A stretch of DNA of 64,000 nucleotides from Cloacibacillus sp. An23. Its GTDB lineage: Bacteria; Synergistota; Synergistia; Synergistales; Synergistaceae. The notes under the pieces are model-generated. The model saw only the letters and a list, made by a program, of their open reading frames with translations. It was not told where the DNA came from and did no database searches. Shown piece after piece: positions 8,778-17,695 of this stretch (positions are counted from its first letter, which is position 1; each line of letters opens with the position of its first letter). The position numbers and the translations under genes are program-made. Location: assembly GCF_002159945.1 (NCBI RefSeq), contig NZ_NFJQ01000002.1, forward strand, positions 62,001 through 126,000. Direction: 5' to 3'.

Positions 8778-10248
8778 TCACGCGGCTATGATACTGCCGC
8801 TCGTGCTGTACTTCGTCCTCATTATGGGGATAGCGTGGCTCGGCAACCGCTCCGCCGCGCGGCGCTCGGACACGGCGGGATTCCTGGAGGAATATTTTAT
8901 CGGCAGCCGCTCGATGGGCGGCTTCGTGCTCGCGATGGCGGTCATAACTACCTATACGAGCGCCAGCAGCTTCGTCGGCGGACCAGGCATAGCCTATAAC
9001 CTGGGCCTCGGCTGGATACTTCTTTCGATGATACAGGTGCCTACGGCGTTTCTGACTCTCGGCGTGCTGGGCAAACGCTTCGCCCTCATAGCCCGGCGCA
9101 CCAACGCAGTGACGATAACCGACTTCATACGCGCGCGCTACGACAGCGACGCAGTCGTCATACTGTCGTCCGCCGCGCTGCTTGTCTTCTTCATGGCCTC
9201 GATGCTCGCCCAGTTCATCGGCGGCGCCCGCCTCTTTGAATCGGTAACGGGTTACTCTTATCAGACGGGGCTTATAATATTCGGCCTCACCGTCGTCATT
9301 TACACGACGGTCGGCGGCTTCCGCGCCGTCGTCCTGACGGATACCATTCAGGGAGTGATGATGCTCGCCGCGTCGCTCGCTATCCTCTTCGCCGTCGTCA
9401 CTGCCGGCGGCGGCGTCAGCAACATCATGCAGACTCTTTACGAGATCGACCCTAAGCTTCTGACTCCGACCGGCGCCAACGACGCCATTCCGAAGCCGTT
9501 CATACTGTCTTTCTGGGTTCTCGTCGGCATAGGCGTGCTCGGGCTGCCGCAGACTACACAGAAGTGCCTCGGCTATAAGGACTCGCGCTCAATGCACAGC
9601 GCGATGATAATCGGCACCTTCACCGTCGGCTTCATACTGCTTGCGATGCATCTCGTCGGAGCGATGGGGCGCGCCGTCATTCCGAACATTGAGATAGGCG
9701 ACCTTGCCGTGCCTACTCTGACTGTGCGCCTGATGTCTCCCTTCTGGGCCGGCATATTCATCGCCGGGCCGCTCGCAGCGATAATGTCCACCGTCGACTC
9801 GATGCTTATAATGTGCTCAGCCGCGATAGTCAAGGATTTGTATTTTCACTACGTTCTTAAAAACGACGAAAAACGGCTGCCGCCGAAGCTCGTCAAGCGC
9901 ATGAGCCTCACAGTCACGGGAGTCGTCGGCGTCATCGTCTTCATAGCCGCGCTCAAGCCGCCGTCGCTGCTCGTGTGGATAAACCTCTTCGCCTTCGGCG
10001 GTCTCGAGGCTGTGTTCTTCTGCCCGACTCTGTTCGGACTCTACTGGAAACGCGCGAATTCGACAGGCGCTCTGCTCTCGATGGCCGGCGGGGCCGCGGC
10101 ATATTTCTTCTTCACGCTGACGAAGGTCAGCGTATGCGGCACGACCTCCATCGTTCCGACGCTCGCCGTCTCGACGGCGCTCTTCATAGCGGGGAGCGTA
10201 TTCGGGCGCGCCGAGTCGGCGGAGAAGCTTAGAGCATTCGAGATATAA
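8770..10248 (+). CDS. panF: Sodium/pantothenate symporter
   Basis: A 492-residue member of the sodium:solute symporter (SSS) family with about 13 membrane helices. The first helix region, the [29 protein letters not shown] segment (residues about 43-70), and [15 protein letters not shown] are hallmark SSS segments. The YhdT partner directly upstream points to PanF, which imports pantothenate, the coenzyme A precursor, with Na+. It is the last gene of its unit; rpsB has its own promoter downstream. Another SSS substrate cannot be excluded by sequence alone. Confidence 0.88.
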   Translation: MVNHAAMILPLVLYFVLIMGIAWLGNRSAARRSDTAGFLEEYFIGSRSMGGFVLAMAVITTYTSASSFVGGPGIAYNLGLGWILLSMIQVPTAFLTLGVLGKRFALIARRTNAVTITDFIRARYDSDAVVILSSAALLVFFMASMLAQFIGGARLFESVTGYSYQTGLIIFGLTVVIYTTVGGFRAVVLTDTIQGVMMLAASLAILFAVVTAGGGVSNIMQTLYEIDPKLLTPTGANDAIPKPFILSFWVLVGIGVLGLPQTTQKCLGYKDSRSMHSAMIIGTFTVGFILLAMHLVGAMGRAVIPNIEIGDLAVPTLTVRLMSPFWAGIFIAGPLAAIMSTVDSMLIMCSAAIVKDLYFHYVLKNDEKRLPPKLVKRMSLTVTGVVGVIVFIAALKPPSLLVWINLFAFGGLEAVFFCPTLFGLYWKRANSTGALLSMAGGAAAYFFFTLTKVSVCGTTSIVPTLAVSTALFIAGSVFGRAESAEKLRAFEI

Positions 10249-10262
10249 CGGCGCGCCGCGGC

Positions 10263-10291
10263 TTGTCCGCCGCAGGGCTCTGTGATATACT
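10263..10291 (+). promoter_or_regulatory. Promoter of rpsB-tsf
   Basis: TTGTCC (10263-10268), a 17-base spacer and TATACT (10286-10291) give a strong sigma-70-type promoter. It leaves a leader of about 100 bases before rpsB, long enough for autogenous control of the kind known for ribosomal protein S2 in other bacteria; I see no proven S2 motif. Confidence 0.75.
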
Positions 10292-10400
10292 TAGGAACGG
10301 TGTACAGCACACACAGCCGCTGACGCAAAAGAGGTTCCCGTCGGTAACGGGCTCTTCGGCGGAGGAGGCGGCTGGAGGAAAAAAACAGGAGGGATTACTC

Positions 10401-11234
10401 ATGGGTGTAGTAAGCATGAAGCAGCTTCTTGAATGCGGCGTCCACTTCGGACACCAGACGAGACGCTGGAATCCGAAGATGAAGCCGTTCATCTTCACGG
10501 AGCGCAACGGAATCTATATCATCGACCTTCAGAAGACGGTCAAAGGGCTTGAGAAGGCCTACGACTTCGTCCGCGAGATAGCGAAGTCGGGCGGGAGCGT
10601 CCTCTTCGTCGGGACGAAGCGCCAGGCGCAGGACCCGATACGCGACGAGGCGACCAAGGCCGGGCAGTTCTACATCAACCAGCGCTGGCTCGGAGGGCTC
10701 CTCACCAACTTCACGACCATCCGCCGCCGCGTCATGCGTATGAGCGAGCTTGAGCAGATGGAAGAGGACGGAAGCATCAACAAGTATCCGAAGAAGGAAG
10801 TCATCCAGCTCCGCAAGGAACGCGAGAAGCTTGAGAAGTACCTCTCCGGAATCAAAGATATGCGCGACGTTCCGGACGCGCTTTTCGTCATCGACCCGCG
10901 CCGTGAGACCATAGCCGTCCTTGAGGCTCGTAAGCTCGGCATCCCCGTCATAGCTATCGTAGATACGAACTGCGACCCCGACATGATAGATTACCCGATA
11001 CCGGGCAACGACGACGCCATCCGCGCGATAGAGCTCATAGTCGGCCTCATGGCCAACGCCTACATCGAAGGCCGCCAGGGACAGGACGCCCGCTCCGGCG
11101 AAGCCGCCGAGGAGGCCGCTCCTGAAGCTGCGGACGAGGCGCCCGTTATAGACGAAGACGAGACGGTTGCGGACGAGGTAAAAGTCCGCGTTAAAGAGAT
11201 GGCCGACCAGAAAGGCTGGAAGGAGACTAACTAA
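10401..11234 (+). CDS. rpsB: 30S ribosomal protein S2
   Basis: A 277-residue S2 protein, beginning [20 protein letters not shown] with the family's diagnostic GVHFGHQ motif, followed by [10 protein letters not shown] and the [11 protein letters not shown] block. The C-terminal 45 residues are an acidic, Glu/Ala-rich extension absent from E. coli S2. The start ATG at 10401 follows AGGAGGG. S2 assembles late on the small subunit head. tsf follows after one base, the near-universal rpsB-tsf pair. Isoleucine is encoded largely by ATC, unlike most genes here, consistent with high expression. Confidence 0.98.
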   Translation: MGVVSMKQLLECGVHFGHQTRRWNPKMKPFIFTERNGIYIIDLQKTVKGLEKAYDFVREIAKSGGSVLFVGTKRQAQDPIRDEATKAGQFYINQRWLGGLLTNFTTIRRRVMRMSELEQMEEDGSINKYPKKEVIQLRKEREKLEKYLSGIKDMRDVPDALFVIDPRRETIAVLEARKLGIPVIAIVDTNCDPDMIDYPIPGNDDAIRAIELIVGLMANAYIEGRQGQDARSGEAAEEAAPEAADEAPVIDEDETVADEVKVRVKEMADQKGWKETN

Positions 11235-11235
11235 A

Positions 11236-11832
11236 ATGGCGAATATCACTGCTGCAATGGTGTCGGAGCTTCGCGCCCGCACCTCTGTCGGGATGATGGA
11301 CTGCAAAAAAGCGCTCGTCGAATGCGACGGCGACATGGATAAGGCCTGCGACTACCTCCGCGAGAAGGGGCTCGCCAAGGCTGCCAAGAAGGCGGAGCGC
11401 AACGCGGCGCAGGGACGTATGTTCACCTACGTCCACAACAACGCGAAGCTCGGCGTCCTTCTTGAACTGGACTGCGAGACGGACTTCGTCGCCCGCACCG
11501 ACGAATTCAAGACGCTGGGGCACGAGATAGCGATGCACATCGCCGCCGCCAACCCGACTTACATCAAGCCGGAAGACGTTCCCGCCGACGTGCTTGAGCA
11601 TGAGAAGGCCGTCATAATGGCGCAGGCCCGCGAAGAGGGCAAGCCCGAGAAGATGCTCGAGAAAATAGCGGAAGGCCGCATCAACAAATTCTACGAGGAC
11701 AACTGCCTCCTCGAGCAGAAATACATCCGCGACCAGAACGTCAAGATAAAGGATCTCATCATCGAGAACATAGCGAAGATCGGCGAGAACATCGTCGTCC
11801 GCCGTTACGCCCGTTTCGCCATTGAAGCCTAA
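11236..11832 (+). CDS. tsf: Translation elongation factor Ts
   Basis: A 198-residue EF-Ts, the nucleotide exchange factor of EF-Tu. The N-terminal UBA-like domain contains VSELRARTSVGMMDCKKALV, and the core has the TDFVAR motif (CETDFVARTDEFK) that inserts near the EF-Tu nucleotide site. The protein is shorter than E. coli EF-Ts (283 residues) because only one core subdomain is present, the common short form of many phyla. It follows rpsB and is closed by a strong terminator. Confidence 0.97.
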   Translation: MANITAAMVSELRARTSVGMMDCKKALVECDGDMDKACDYLREKGLAKAAKKAERNAAQGRMFTYVHNNAKLGVLLELDCETDFVARTDEFKTLGHEIAMHIAAANPTYIKPEDVPADVLEHEKAVIMAQAREEGKPEKMLEKIAEGRINKFYEDNCLLEQKYIRDQNVKIKDLIIENIAKIGENIVVRRYARFAIEA

Positions 11833-11848
11833 CGGCCTGTAAGCACGC

Positions 11849-11883
11849 AAGGCGAGGGATTATTCTTAATCCCTCGCCTTTTT
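11849..11883 (+). terminator. Rho-independent terminator after tsf
   Basis: A perfect 14-bp stem (11849-11862 with 11867-11880) around the tetraloop TTCT, ending in five T residues (11879-11883). It separates rpsB-tsf from pyrH-frr. Confidence 0.92.
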
Positions 11884-11919
11884 AATAACTGAAGCACATC
11901 GTCCCGAAAGGAGATTCTC

Positions 11920-12630
11920 ATGAACCGCAAATACAACAAAATCCTGTTGAAGCTGTCCGGCGAAATTCTGGCTGGAGGCGGGCACTTCGGCCTCGATTAC
12001 GACGCCATACGCGGAATATGCGAGGAGATCGCCGAGGTCGCGAAGGAGGGCATAATGGTCTCGATGGTCGTCGGCGGCGGCAACATAATCCGCGGCGCGC
12101 AGACGAAGTACATCGAGCGGGCCCAAGCCGACTACATGGGAATGCTCGGGACAGTGATAAACGCGCTCGCCCTGCAGGACGCGCTTGAAAGCCTAGGCCA
12201 GCCGACGCGCGTTCAGTCTGCCATAGAAATGCGCCAGATAGCGGAGACCGTCATACGCCGCCGCGCGATACGCCATCTCGAAAAGGGGCGCATCGTCATA
12301 TTCGCTGCCGGCACAGGCTCGCCGTACTTCTCGACCGACACGACCGCAGCGCTGCGAGCCTCTGAGATAGGAGCCGACTGCGTCATCAAGGCGACGAAGG
12401 TCGACGGCATATACGACAAAGACCCGGAAAAATATCCGGACGCGGTGAAGCTTCCGCACATCACATATATGGACGCTCTCAGCATGCAGCTCAAGGTCAT
12501 GGACGCAGCGGCCTTTTCCCTCTGCCAGGACAACGACATTCCGATAATCGTCTTCGACGTGCTCAAGAAGGGCAATCTGCGCAGATTGCTGATAGACGGC
12601 GAAAATATAGGCTCTATCGTCTCGAGATAA
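11920..12630 (+). CDS. pyrH: UMP kinase
   Basis: A 236-residue amino-acid-kinase-fold enzyme that phosphorylates UMP to UDP and is feedback controlled in bacteria. Visible marks are the N-terminal [13 protein letters not shown] phosphate loop, [19 protein letters not shown]-equivalent [16 protein letters not shown], and the [16 protein letters not shown] segment. Start ATG follows AAAGGAG. It lies between tsf and frr in the classical rpsB-tsf-pyrH-frr order but behind a terminator, so transcription with frr is likely from a separate promoter. Confidence 0.97.
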   Translation: MNRKYNKILLKLSGEILAGGGHFGLDYDAIRGICEEIAEVAKEGIMVSMVVGGGNIIRGAQTKYIERAQADYMGMLGTVINALALQDALESLGQPTRVQSAIEMRQIAETVIRRRAIRHLEKGRIVIFAAGTGSPYFSTDTTAALRASEIGADCVIKATKVDGIYDKDPEKYPDAVKLPHITYMDALSMQLKVMDAAAFSLCQDNDIPIIVFDVLKKGNLRRLLIDGENIGSIVSR

Positions 12631-12673
12631 GGTATAATCTATAAAACATCACAAGCTGTAAGGAGTGACCCGC

Positions 12674-13231
12674 ATGCCTCAGAATGTACTGAAAGAACTT
12701 ACCACACGCTGTGAGAAAAGCATCGAGCACCTGAAGGGCGCAATGCTCGGAGTCCGCACGGGAAGAGCGCATCCCGCGCTTGTCGAGGACATAAAGGTGG
12801 ACTACTTCGGAACGCCGACTCCGATAAAGAACATGGGCAGCGTCAACGTCCCGGAGGCACGCCAGATAGTCATCACTCCGTGGGACAAAACGGCGATGAA
12901 GGCCATCGAAAAGGCCATCCAGAGTTCGAGCCTGGGCATCACGCCGCAGAACGACGGAGAATCAATCCGCCTCAATCTGCCCGAGCTCACCCAGCAGCGC
13001 CGCGTCGAGCTTAAGAAAATGGTAAACAAAATGGCGGAGGACGGGCGCGTCTCCGTGCGCAACATCCGCCGCGACGCGATCGACGCTTTGAAGAAAATGG
13101 AAAAGGAAAGCAAGATAACCGAGGACGACCTCAAGAAATATCAGAAGGAAGCGCAGGATAAGACCGACGCCTTCATAAAGAAGATAGACGCCGCCCTCGC
13201 CGAAAAAGAGAAAGAGATAATGGATAAATAG
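12674..13231 (+). CDS. frr: Ribosome recycling factor
   Basis: A 185-residue RRF, which with EF-G splits post-termination ribosomes. The N-terminal helix carries LKGAMLGVRTGRAHPALVED, followed by the domain II motif IVITPWDKTAMKAIEKAIQ and the C-terminal helix with VSVRNIRRDAIDALKK. The ATG at 12674 was chosen because AAGGAG ends ten bases before it; a GTG three codons upstream overlaps that site. A TATAAT at 12633-12638 just after pyrH may provide an additional promoter but lacks a clear -35. Confidence 0.97.
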   Translation: MPQNVLKELTTRCEKSIEHLKGAMLGVRTGRAHPALVEDIKVDYFGTPTPIKNMGSVNVPEARQIVITPWDKTAMKAIEKAIQSSSLGITPQNDGESIRLNLPELTQQRRVELKKMVNKMAEDGRVSVRNIRRDAIDALKKMEKESKITEDDLKKYQKEAQDKTDAFIKKIDAALAEKEKEIMDK

Positions 13232-13263
13232 GCCGTAACTTTTACGATACGGCGGAATTCCGA

Positions 13264-13309
13264 TGCGTTTCGCCTCCGCGTCCGGCGCGGGGACGGAACG
13301 CAGTTTTTT
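13264..13309 (+). terminator. Probable Rho-independent terminator after frr
   Basis: An imperfect GC-rich hairpin (13264-13285 with 13289-13302, one side bulge) is followed by six T residues at 13304-13309, shortly before the next start codon. Confidence 0.55.
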
Positions 13310-13329
13310 ATACCGGGACGGCGGAACGC

Positions 13330-14559
13330 ATGAACGAGAGCGATTTTTTCAAAAAAATACGGGAGGCGGGGGGCCGCGGATATATCGCAGGCGGAGCGGT
13401 GCGCGACAAAATAATGGGACGCGCTGCGCACGACAGGGATTACCTCGTCTGCGGCATGATGCCGGATGAATTTACGGCGCTGTTCCCGGATGCGCGGCGC
13501 GCAGGAAAATCCTTCCCCGTCTTCCTGCTCGAAATCGGAGAAAGCGTCTGCGAGGTCGCCTTCGCTCGAATCGAGCGCAAAACCGGACGCGGCTACACCG
13601 GCTTCGAAGCCGTGTGCGGAAAGGATATAACGGTCGAGCAGGATTTGGCGCGCCGCGACACGACGGTAAACAGCATGGCGATGGACGAATATGAGCGGAT
13701 AATCGACCCTTACGGCGGAGCGGAAGACGTGCGGCGGAAAATCATCCGCGCGACTTCGGTGCGGCATTTTGCTGAGGATCCCGTGCGCGCCCTGCGCGCC
13801 GCGCGGCAGGCGGCGCAGTTCGGGTTTTCCATAGATCCTGCGACGCTCTCGCTAATGGGACGCTGCGCCGAAGAACTTCGAAGCGAGCCGGCGGAGCGTA
13901 AATTCGCCGAGCTCTGCAAGGCGCTCGCCGCTCCGCGCCCGTCCCGGTATTTCCGCGCGCTCTTGGCGGCCGGGCTGCTCGCGCAGGAATTTCCATACAT
14001 ACACGCTCTTATAGGGAAGAGCCAGCCGCCGGAATACCATCCCGAGGGCGACGCCTTCGAGCACACCATGGCGGTCGCGGACTGCGCAGCGGCGCGCGGC
14101 GCTTCGACGGAGGCCGTCTTCGCAGCCTTGCTGCACGACGCGGGGAAGGGGACTACGCCGGAAAATATGCTCCCGCACCACTACGGCCATGAGGAGCGGG
14201 GGCTTGCGCTCCTTCCCGAAATCGCCGCCGGACTCAAAATTCCGAAGCGCTGGCGCAAATGCGCGGAGTTCGTCATAAAAGAACACATGCGCGCCTCGCT
14301 CGTCAAAACTCCCTCCAAGATACGCGACCTGGTGCGCGCACTTGAACGCGGCCCTATTTCGCGGCGCGATTTTGAAATCGTCGTCGCGGCGGACAACGGT
14401 GGGAAAATCCCCGATTGGCTTTCCCGTTACGACGAATATCTCGCCGTCCTGAAATCCGCTGCGGACGCGCCGGTTCCTGAACGGCTCCGTGGAGCGCGGG
14501 TAGGCGAGTACCTCCGCAGCCTGGAGATTCAGGCCTTAAGAGATTACTTGACCCGCTGA
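13330..14559 (+). CDS. cca: CCA-adding tRNA nucleotidyltransferase with HD domain
   Basis: A 409-residue class II nucleotidyltransferase. The head has YIAGGAVRDKIMG and the catalytic Asp pair in HDRDYLV; RRDTTVNSMAMDEYERIIDPYGG is the motif B/C region and EDPVRALRAARQAAQFGF the nucleobase-recognition block. A C-terminal HD domain shows EHTMAVADCA and LLHDAGKG, as in the E. coli-type enzyme with added phosphohydrolase activity. It adds or repairs the tRNA 3' CCA; both tRNAs in this window already encode CCA, so repair is the likely role. Specialisation for A- or CC-addition cannot be told from one gene. Confidence 0.9.
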   Translation: MNESDFFKKIREAGGRGYIAGGAVRDKIMGRAAHDRDYLVCGMMPDEFTALFPDARRAGKSFPVFLLEIGESVCEVAFARIERKTGRGYTGFEAVCGKDITVEQDLARRDTTVNSMAMDEYERIIDPYGGAEDVRRKIIRATSVRHFAEDPVRALRAARQAAQFGFSIDPATLSLMGRCAEELRSEPAERKFAELCKALAAPRPSRYFRALLAAGLLAQEFPYIHALIGKSQPPEYHPEGDAFEHTMAVADCAAARGASTEAVFAALLHDAGKGTTPENMLPHHYGHEERGLALLPEIAAGLKIPKRWRKCAEFVIKEHMRASLVKTPSKIRDLVRALERGPISRRDFEIVVAADNGGKIPDWLSRYDEYLAVLKSAADAPVPERLRGARVGEYLRSLEIQALRDYLTR

Positions 14560-14594
14560 GGCGTTCAGCGGAGAAACGGAAAGGACGGAACCCA

Positions 14595-15206
14595 GTGGAA
14601 CAAAAGCGCAGTAATTATATGCCGGTGCGCGTCGTGGACTACGACCCCAAATGGCCGGAGATGTTCGACGCAGAGGCCGCAGTTTTGCGTGAAATTATAG
14701 GTGACAATCTGATAGCGATCTTCCATATCGGCAGTACGTCTGTGCCGGGGCTGAAAGCGAAGCCAATTATCGACATGCTGCCTGTCGTGCGGGATGCGGC
14801 GGCGCTTGACGCGCTCGGCGATAAATTTGCGGAGGCCGGCTACGAGGCGATGGGCGAGTTCGGCATACCCGGCCGCCGCTACTTCCGGAAAGGCGGCGAA
14901 AAACGTACCCACCAGGCGCACGCTTTCCAATACGACGACGTTTATTCTATATTGCGCCACGTCGCCTTTCGCGACTATATGCGCGAACACGCGGGGGCCC
15001 GCGCGGCCTACGGCGCGCTCAAGGCGGAGCTGGCGGCGCGTTTCCCCAACGACTTAGGCTCATACTGCGACGGCAAAGACGAGTTCGTCAAAGAATACGA
15101 GAAGCGAGCTCTCATATGGCGCTGGCGCAGGCTCGCGGCGCACGCCGCTATTGACTTAGAGTCCGCTCGAAGCTATAGAATCTCTCAAAATTTGTGTGGA
15201 CGGTGA
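14595..15206 (+). CDS. GrpB-family (UPF0157) nucleotidyltransferase-fold protein
   Basis: A 203-residue protein with the family signature near its start: VVDYDPKWPEMFDAEA, then IFHIGSTSVPGLKAKPIIDML, in which GSTSV and the downstream Asp resemble nucleotidyltransferase active sites. The family includes Enterococcus GrpB and the extra domain fused to some dephospho-CoA kinases; the substrate is unknown. The start is GTG at 14595. It sits 36 bases after cca and 7 bases before the aldo/keto reductase, so the three may be cotranscribed without an evident functional link. Confidence 0.85.
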   Translation: MEQKRSNYMPVRVVDYDPKWPEMFDAEAAVLREIIGDNLIAIFHIGSTSVPGLKAKPIIDMLPVVRDAAALDALGDKFAEAGYEAMGEFGIPGRRYFRKGGEKRTHQAHAFQYDDVYSILRHVAFRDYMREHAGARAAYGALKAELAARFPNDLGSYCDGKDEFVKEYEKRALIWRWRRLAAHAAIDLESARSYRISQNLCGR

Positions 15207-15212
15207 ATTTTT

Positions 15213-16360
15213 ATGAAGTACAGAGAACTGGGGAGGACGGGGCTCAAGGTCGGCGAAATAGGCATGGGCTGCGAAGGTTTCGTTGATCACGACGGCAGAT
15301 ATACGGCCGCGCTCTTCGACCGCGCCGAGGCGGCCGGGGTAAACTGCGTAGACCTTTACTCACCTTCGCCGGAAGTGCGCTCGCTGGTCGGGGCGGCGCT
15401 CAAGGGGAGGCGCGACAAATTCGTACTGCAGGCGCATCTCTGCACCGCGTGGAAAAACGGACAGTACGAACGCACGCGAAACATCGATGAGGTGCGCGCG
15501 AGCTTCGGCGACCTGCTTTCGCGGCTCGGCACCGACCGCGTCGAAGTCGGCATGATACATTACGTAGACTCGCTGGACGACTGGAACGCCGTGGAGAACG
15601 GCCCCGTAATGGAATACGCCGTTAAGCTCAGGGAACAAGGCCGGTACTCTCCGTAGGTATGAGCAGTCACAACCCCGAGACAGCCATGGCCGCGGCGAAA
15701 AGCGGCCTGGTCGACGTGATAATGTTCAGCGTCAACCCATGCTACGATCTCCAGCCTGCGAGCGAGGACTGCGAGGCCCTCTGGAGCGACGAAAGCTACG
15801 AGGGCTGCCTCGTCAACATGGACCCTGAGCGCGAGGCCCTCTACGAATACTGCCAGAGCGCGGGGGTCGCAATAACAGTGATGAAAGCATTCGGAGGCGG
15901 AGATCTTTTGGACGCAAGCCTGTCCCCGGCCGGCAGGGCTCTTACCGTGAATCAGTGCCTGCATTACGCCCTCACGCGCCCAGCCGTGGCCGCCGTGTTC
16001 GCTGGTGCGCACACCGTCGAGGAGCTGGAACGCTCCATAGCCTACGAGGACGCTTCCGAGGCCGAGCGCGACTACGCAGAGGCGCTCGCCTCTTTCCCGA
16101 AGATCAGTTGGCGCGGGCGCTGCATGTACTGCGGACACTGCGCGCCGTGCCCGAGAGGGATAGACGTCGCCTCCGTCACGAAATTCCTGAACTTAGCGAA
16201 GGCGCAGAGCTCCGTGCCGGAGACGGTGCGCGGACACTACGCGGCGCTCGCCCATAAAGCCGGTGAATGCGTCGAATGCCGCGCCTGCGAGAAGCGCTGC
16301 CCATTCGGCGTCGAAGTCGCTGCGAATATGCGCGAGGCGAAACAAATCTTTGGAGCCTGA
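15213..16360 (+). pseudogene. Aldo/keto reductase with C-terminal 4Fe-4S domain, broken by one frameshift
   Basis: Two adjacent frames make one protein. The first (15213-15656) is the N-terminal half of an aldo/keto reductase: YRELGRTGLKVGEIGMGCEGF, then DLYSPSPEVRSLVG, FVLQAHL and VGMIHYVDSLDDW, with Asp, Tyr, Lys and His of the tetrad recognisable. It stops at TAG 15654-15656. The second (start ATG 15659) continues with MSSHNPETAMAAAKSGLVDV, the usual next block, and ends in a ferredoxin-like domain: CMYCGHCAPCPRGID and CVECRACEKRCPFGVEV. Loss of one base near 15640 explains the break. No slippery heptamer is present, so recoding is unlikely. Decay or a sequencing error remain; codon use in both halves is still normal, so any decay is recent. 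Confidence 0.85.
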
Positions 16361-16408
16361 CGCGCGGCGCGGAATCAAAGTAAACGCCTCGATACGAAAA
16401 GCACCGTA

Positions 16409-16440
16409 AACGCCGCCGTTTATCAGAAAACGGCGGCGTT
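16409..16440. terminator. Hairpin terminator between convergent genes
   Basis: A perfect 13-bp stem (16409-16421 with 16428-16440) closes a six-base loop. It lies downstream of the aldo/keto reductase and downstream of the convergent radical SAM gene. T runs are weak on both sides, so efficiency is uncertain. The rest of the 16361-16567 gap shows nothing recognisable. Confidence 0.55.
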
Positions 16441-16567
16441 CATTATACTTTCCTGTGCGTCGAGCCTACGCGCGCCTGCCTGCATCCGAAGGCTCCGCGC
16501 TCCCGCGCGCTTATCCCGCCCGGCGTCGCGGGCTGTAGCGCGGCATGACGCAGCAGCTTCTGGCGCC

Positions 16568-17431
16568 TCAGGCCACGGCGAAAACCTGAGGTTTTTTCCT
16601 CTGCGCCGTTATGGCTGCGTCGAGCTTGCGCAGCATAGATTCTTTTTCCGAAGGGAGATCGCCTCTCAGACGGAAGGGGACGAAGTCGTGAATGCCGTCG
16701 TAGGCCGCCGGTACTTCAAGGCGTTCTATCAGAGCGCGCTCTTCTTCCAGGTTCTCAAGTTCGTCGGCCGGAGAAAATTCGCCGCGCCGTACCATGTCGT
16801 ACAGCGGCGTTTCTTTGTGTATGAACAGCGAAAAATTTGTGATGCGCCCCGGCCTGGTTTTGTTGTAAAATTCCGCCAGAGCTCCTGCGTTTTCCGTTCC
16901 GCGGCCCCTTCCTGCGACGCCGGTCATCATGTGCGCGTCGTATGTGATGCCGGCTCTTTGGAGAGCTTCTGCGGCTTCGTAGGCCTGTTTCTGCGTGTGG
17001 CACTTGTTCATCAGCGTCAGCACGTCGTCCAGCCCCGTTTCGATGCCGAGGTACAGGCGGCGCACGCCGTTTTCGGAGAGCGCCCGCAGTTCGTCCGGCG
17101 TTTTGCTCAATATGCTCGGCACCGTCGCGTCCATGTTCACGGAGCGGCAGGATGGAAAATATTTATGAATCATCGCGAGTATGCGCGTCAGGCGCTCGGA
17201 CGAGAGGTTGAATGCGCTGCCGTCTCCGAGAAACACGGTCTTTGGGTCGGCTCCCATGCCGCTGACCCTCCGAAGCTCCGCCTCGACCTGTTCAAGCGGC
17301 AGCTCTCTGTACCGCAGATGCTTGAAGAGGTCGCAGAAATAGCACCGGTTATAGCAGCACCCCACCGTAACCGGCAGAGAAAAGGAGCCTCGCTCCATCG
17401 GGCTTCTGCATATCTGTCCTTCGTATTCCAT
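16568..17431 (-). CDS. Radical SAM protein of unknown substrate
   Basis: A 287-residue Elp3/MiaB-fold radical SAM enzyme. The cluster motif is CCYNRCYFC (a CX3CX2C arrangement with an additional preceding Cys), followed by VFLGDGSAFNL, where the SAM-binding GGE is replaced by GDG, and by RRLYLGIETGLDDVLTLMNK, a common block in oxygen-independent coproporphyrinogen oxidase-like and Elp3-like proteins. No auxiliary cluster domain is seen. The ATG at 17429-17431 was chosen because AAAGGAGGGCG precedes it, trimming 35 residues of unlikely basic leader. It stands alone on its strand between two terminators, so context gives no clue. Confidence 0.8.
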   Translation of the reverse strand: MEYEGQICRSPMERGSFSLPVTVGCCYNRCYFCDLFKHLRYRELPLEQVEAELRRVSGMGADPKTVFLGDGSAFNLSSERLTRILAMIHKYFPSCRSVNMDATVPSILSKTPDELRALSENGVRRLYLGIETGLDDVLTLMNKCHTQKQAYEAAEALQRAGITYDAHMMTGVAGRGRGTENAGALAEFYNKTRPGRITNFSLFIHKETPLYDMVRRGEFSPADELENLEEERALIERLEVPAAYDGIHDFVPFRLRGDLPSEKESMLRKLDAAITAQRKKPQVFAVA

Positions 17432-17640
17432 CTTACGCCCTCCTTTTAGGCCGGCCGCGCCTGTTTGTCTTTTGAGCCGTTTCGCCGCGTGTCGTTGTGT
17501 TTTCTTTAATTCTACAGAATATCTATATAAAAGCAACTTTTGCGCCGGGGCGCTGACGCCGTCGAAGGCGGAAAACTCTGCGTATATGCGCTGCGGCGCG
17601 GCCAGCGGCGAGACTGCGCCGCGCGCCCAGGAGCGCGGGG

Positions 17641-17680
17641 AAAAATAACGCGGCCCGTCCGTCTGCCGGGCGAGCCGCGC
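17641..17680 (-). terminator. Rho-independent terminator after the NSS transporter
   Basis: On the minus strand a GC-rich hairpin (17668-17680 with 17647-17657, small bulge) is followed by five T residues (17641-17645). The remaining sequence up to 17431 is an AT-rich leader for the radical SAM gene. Confidence 0.65.
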
Positions 17681-17695
17681 TTTTGCAACCTTATC

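Noticed and set aside
15636-15660. Programmed -1 frameshifting to join the aldo/keto reductase halves
   Set aside because: Direction would fit, but there is no slippery heptamer and no Shine-Dalgarno-like stimulator or strong downstream hairpin; a mutation or sequencing error is simpler.
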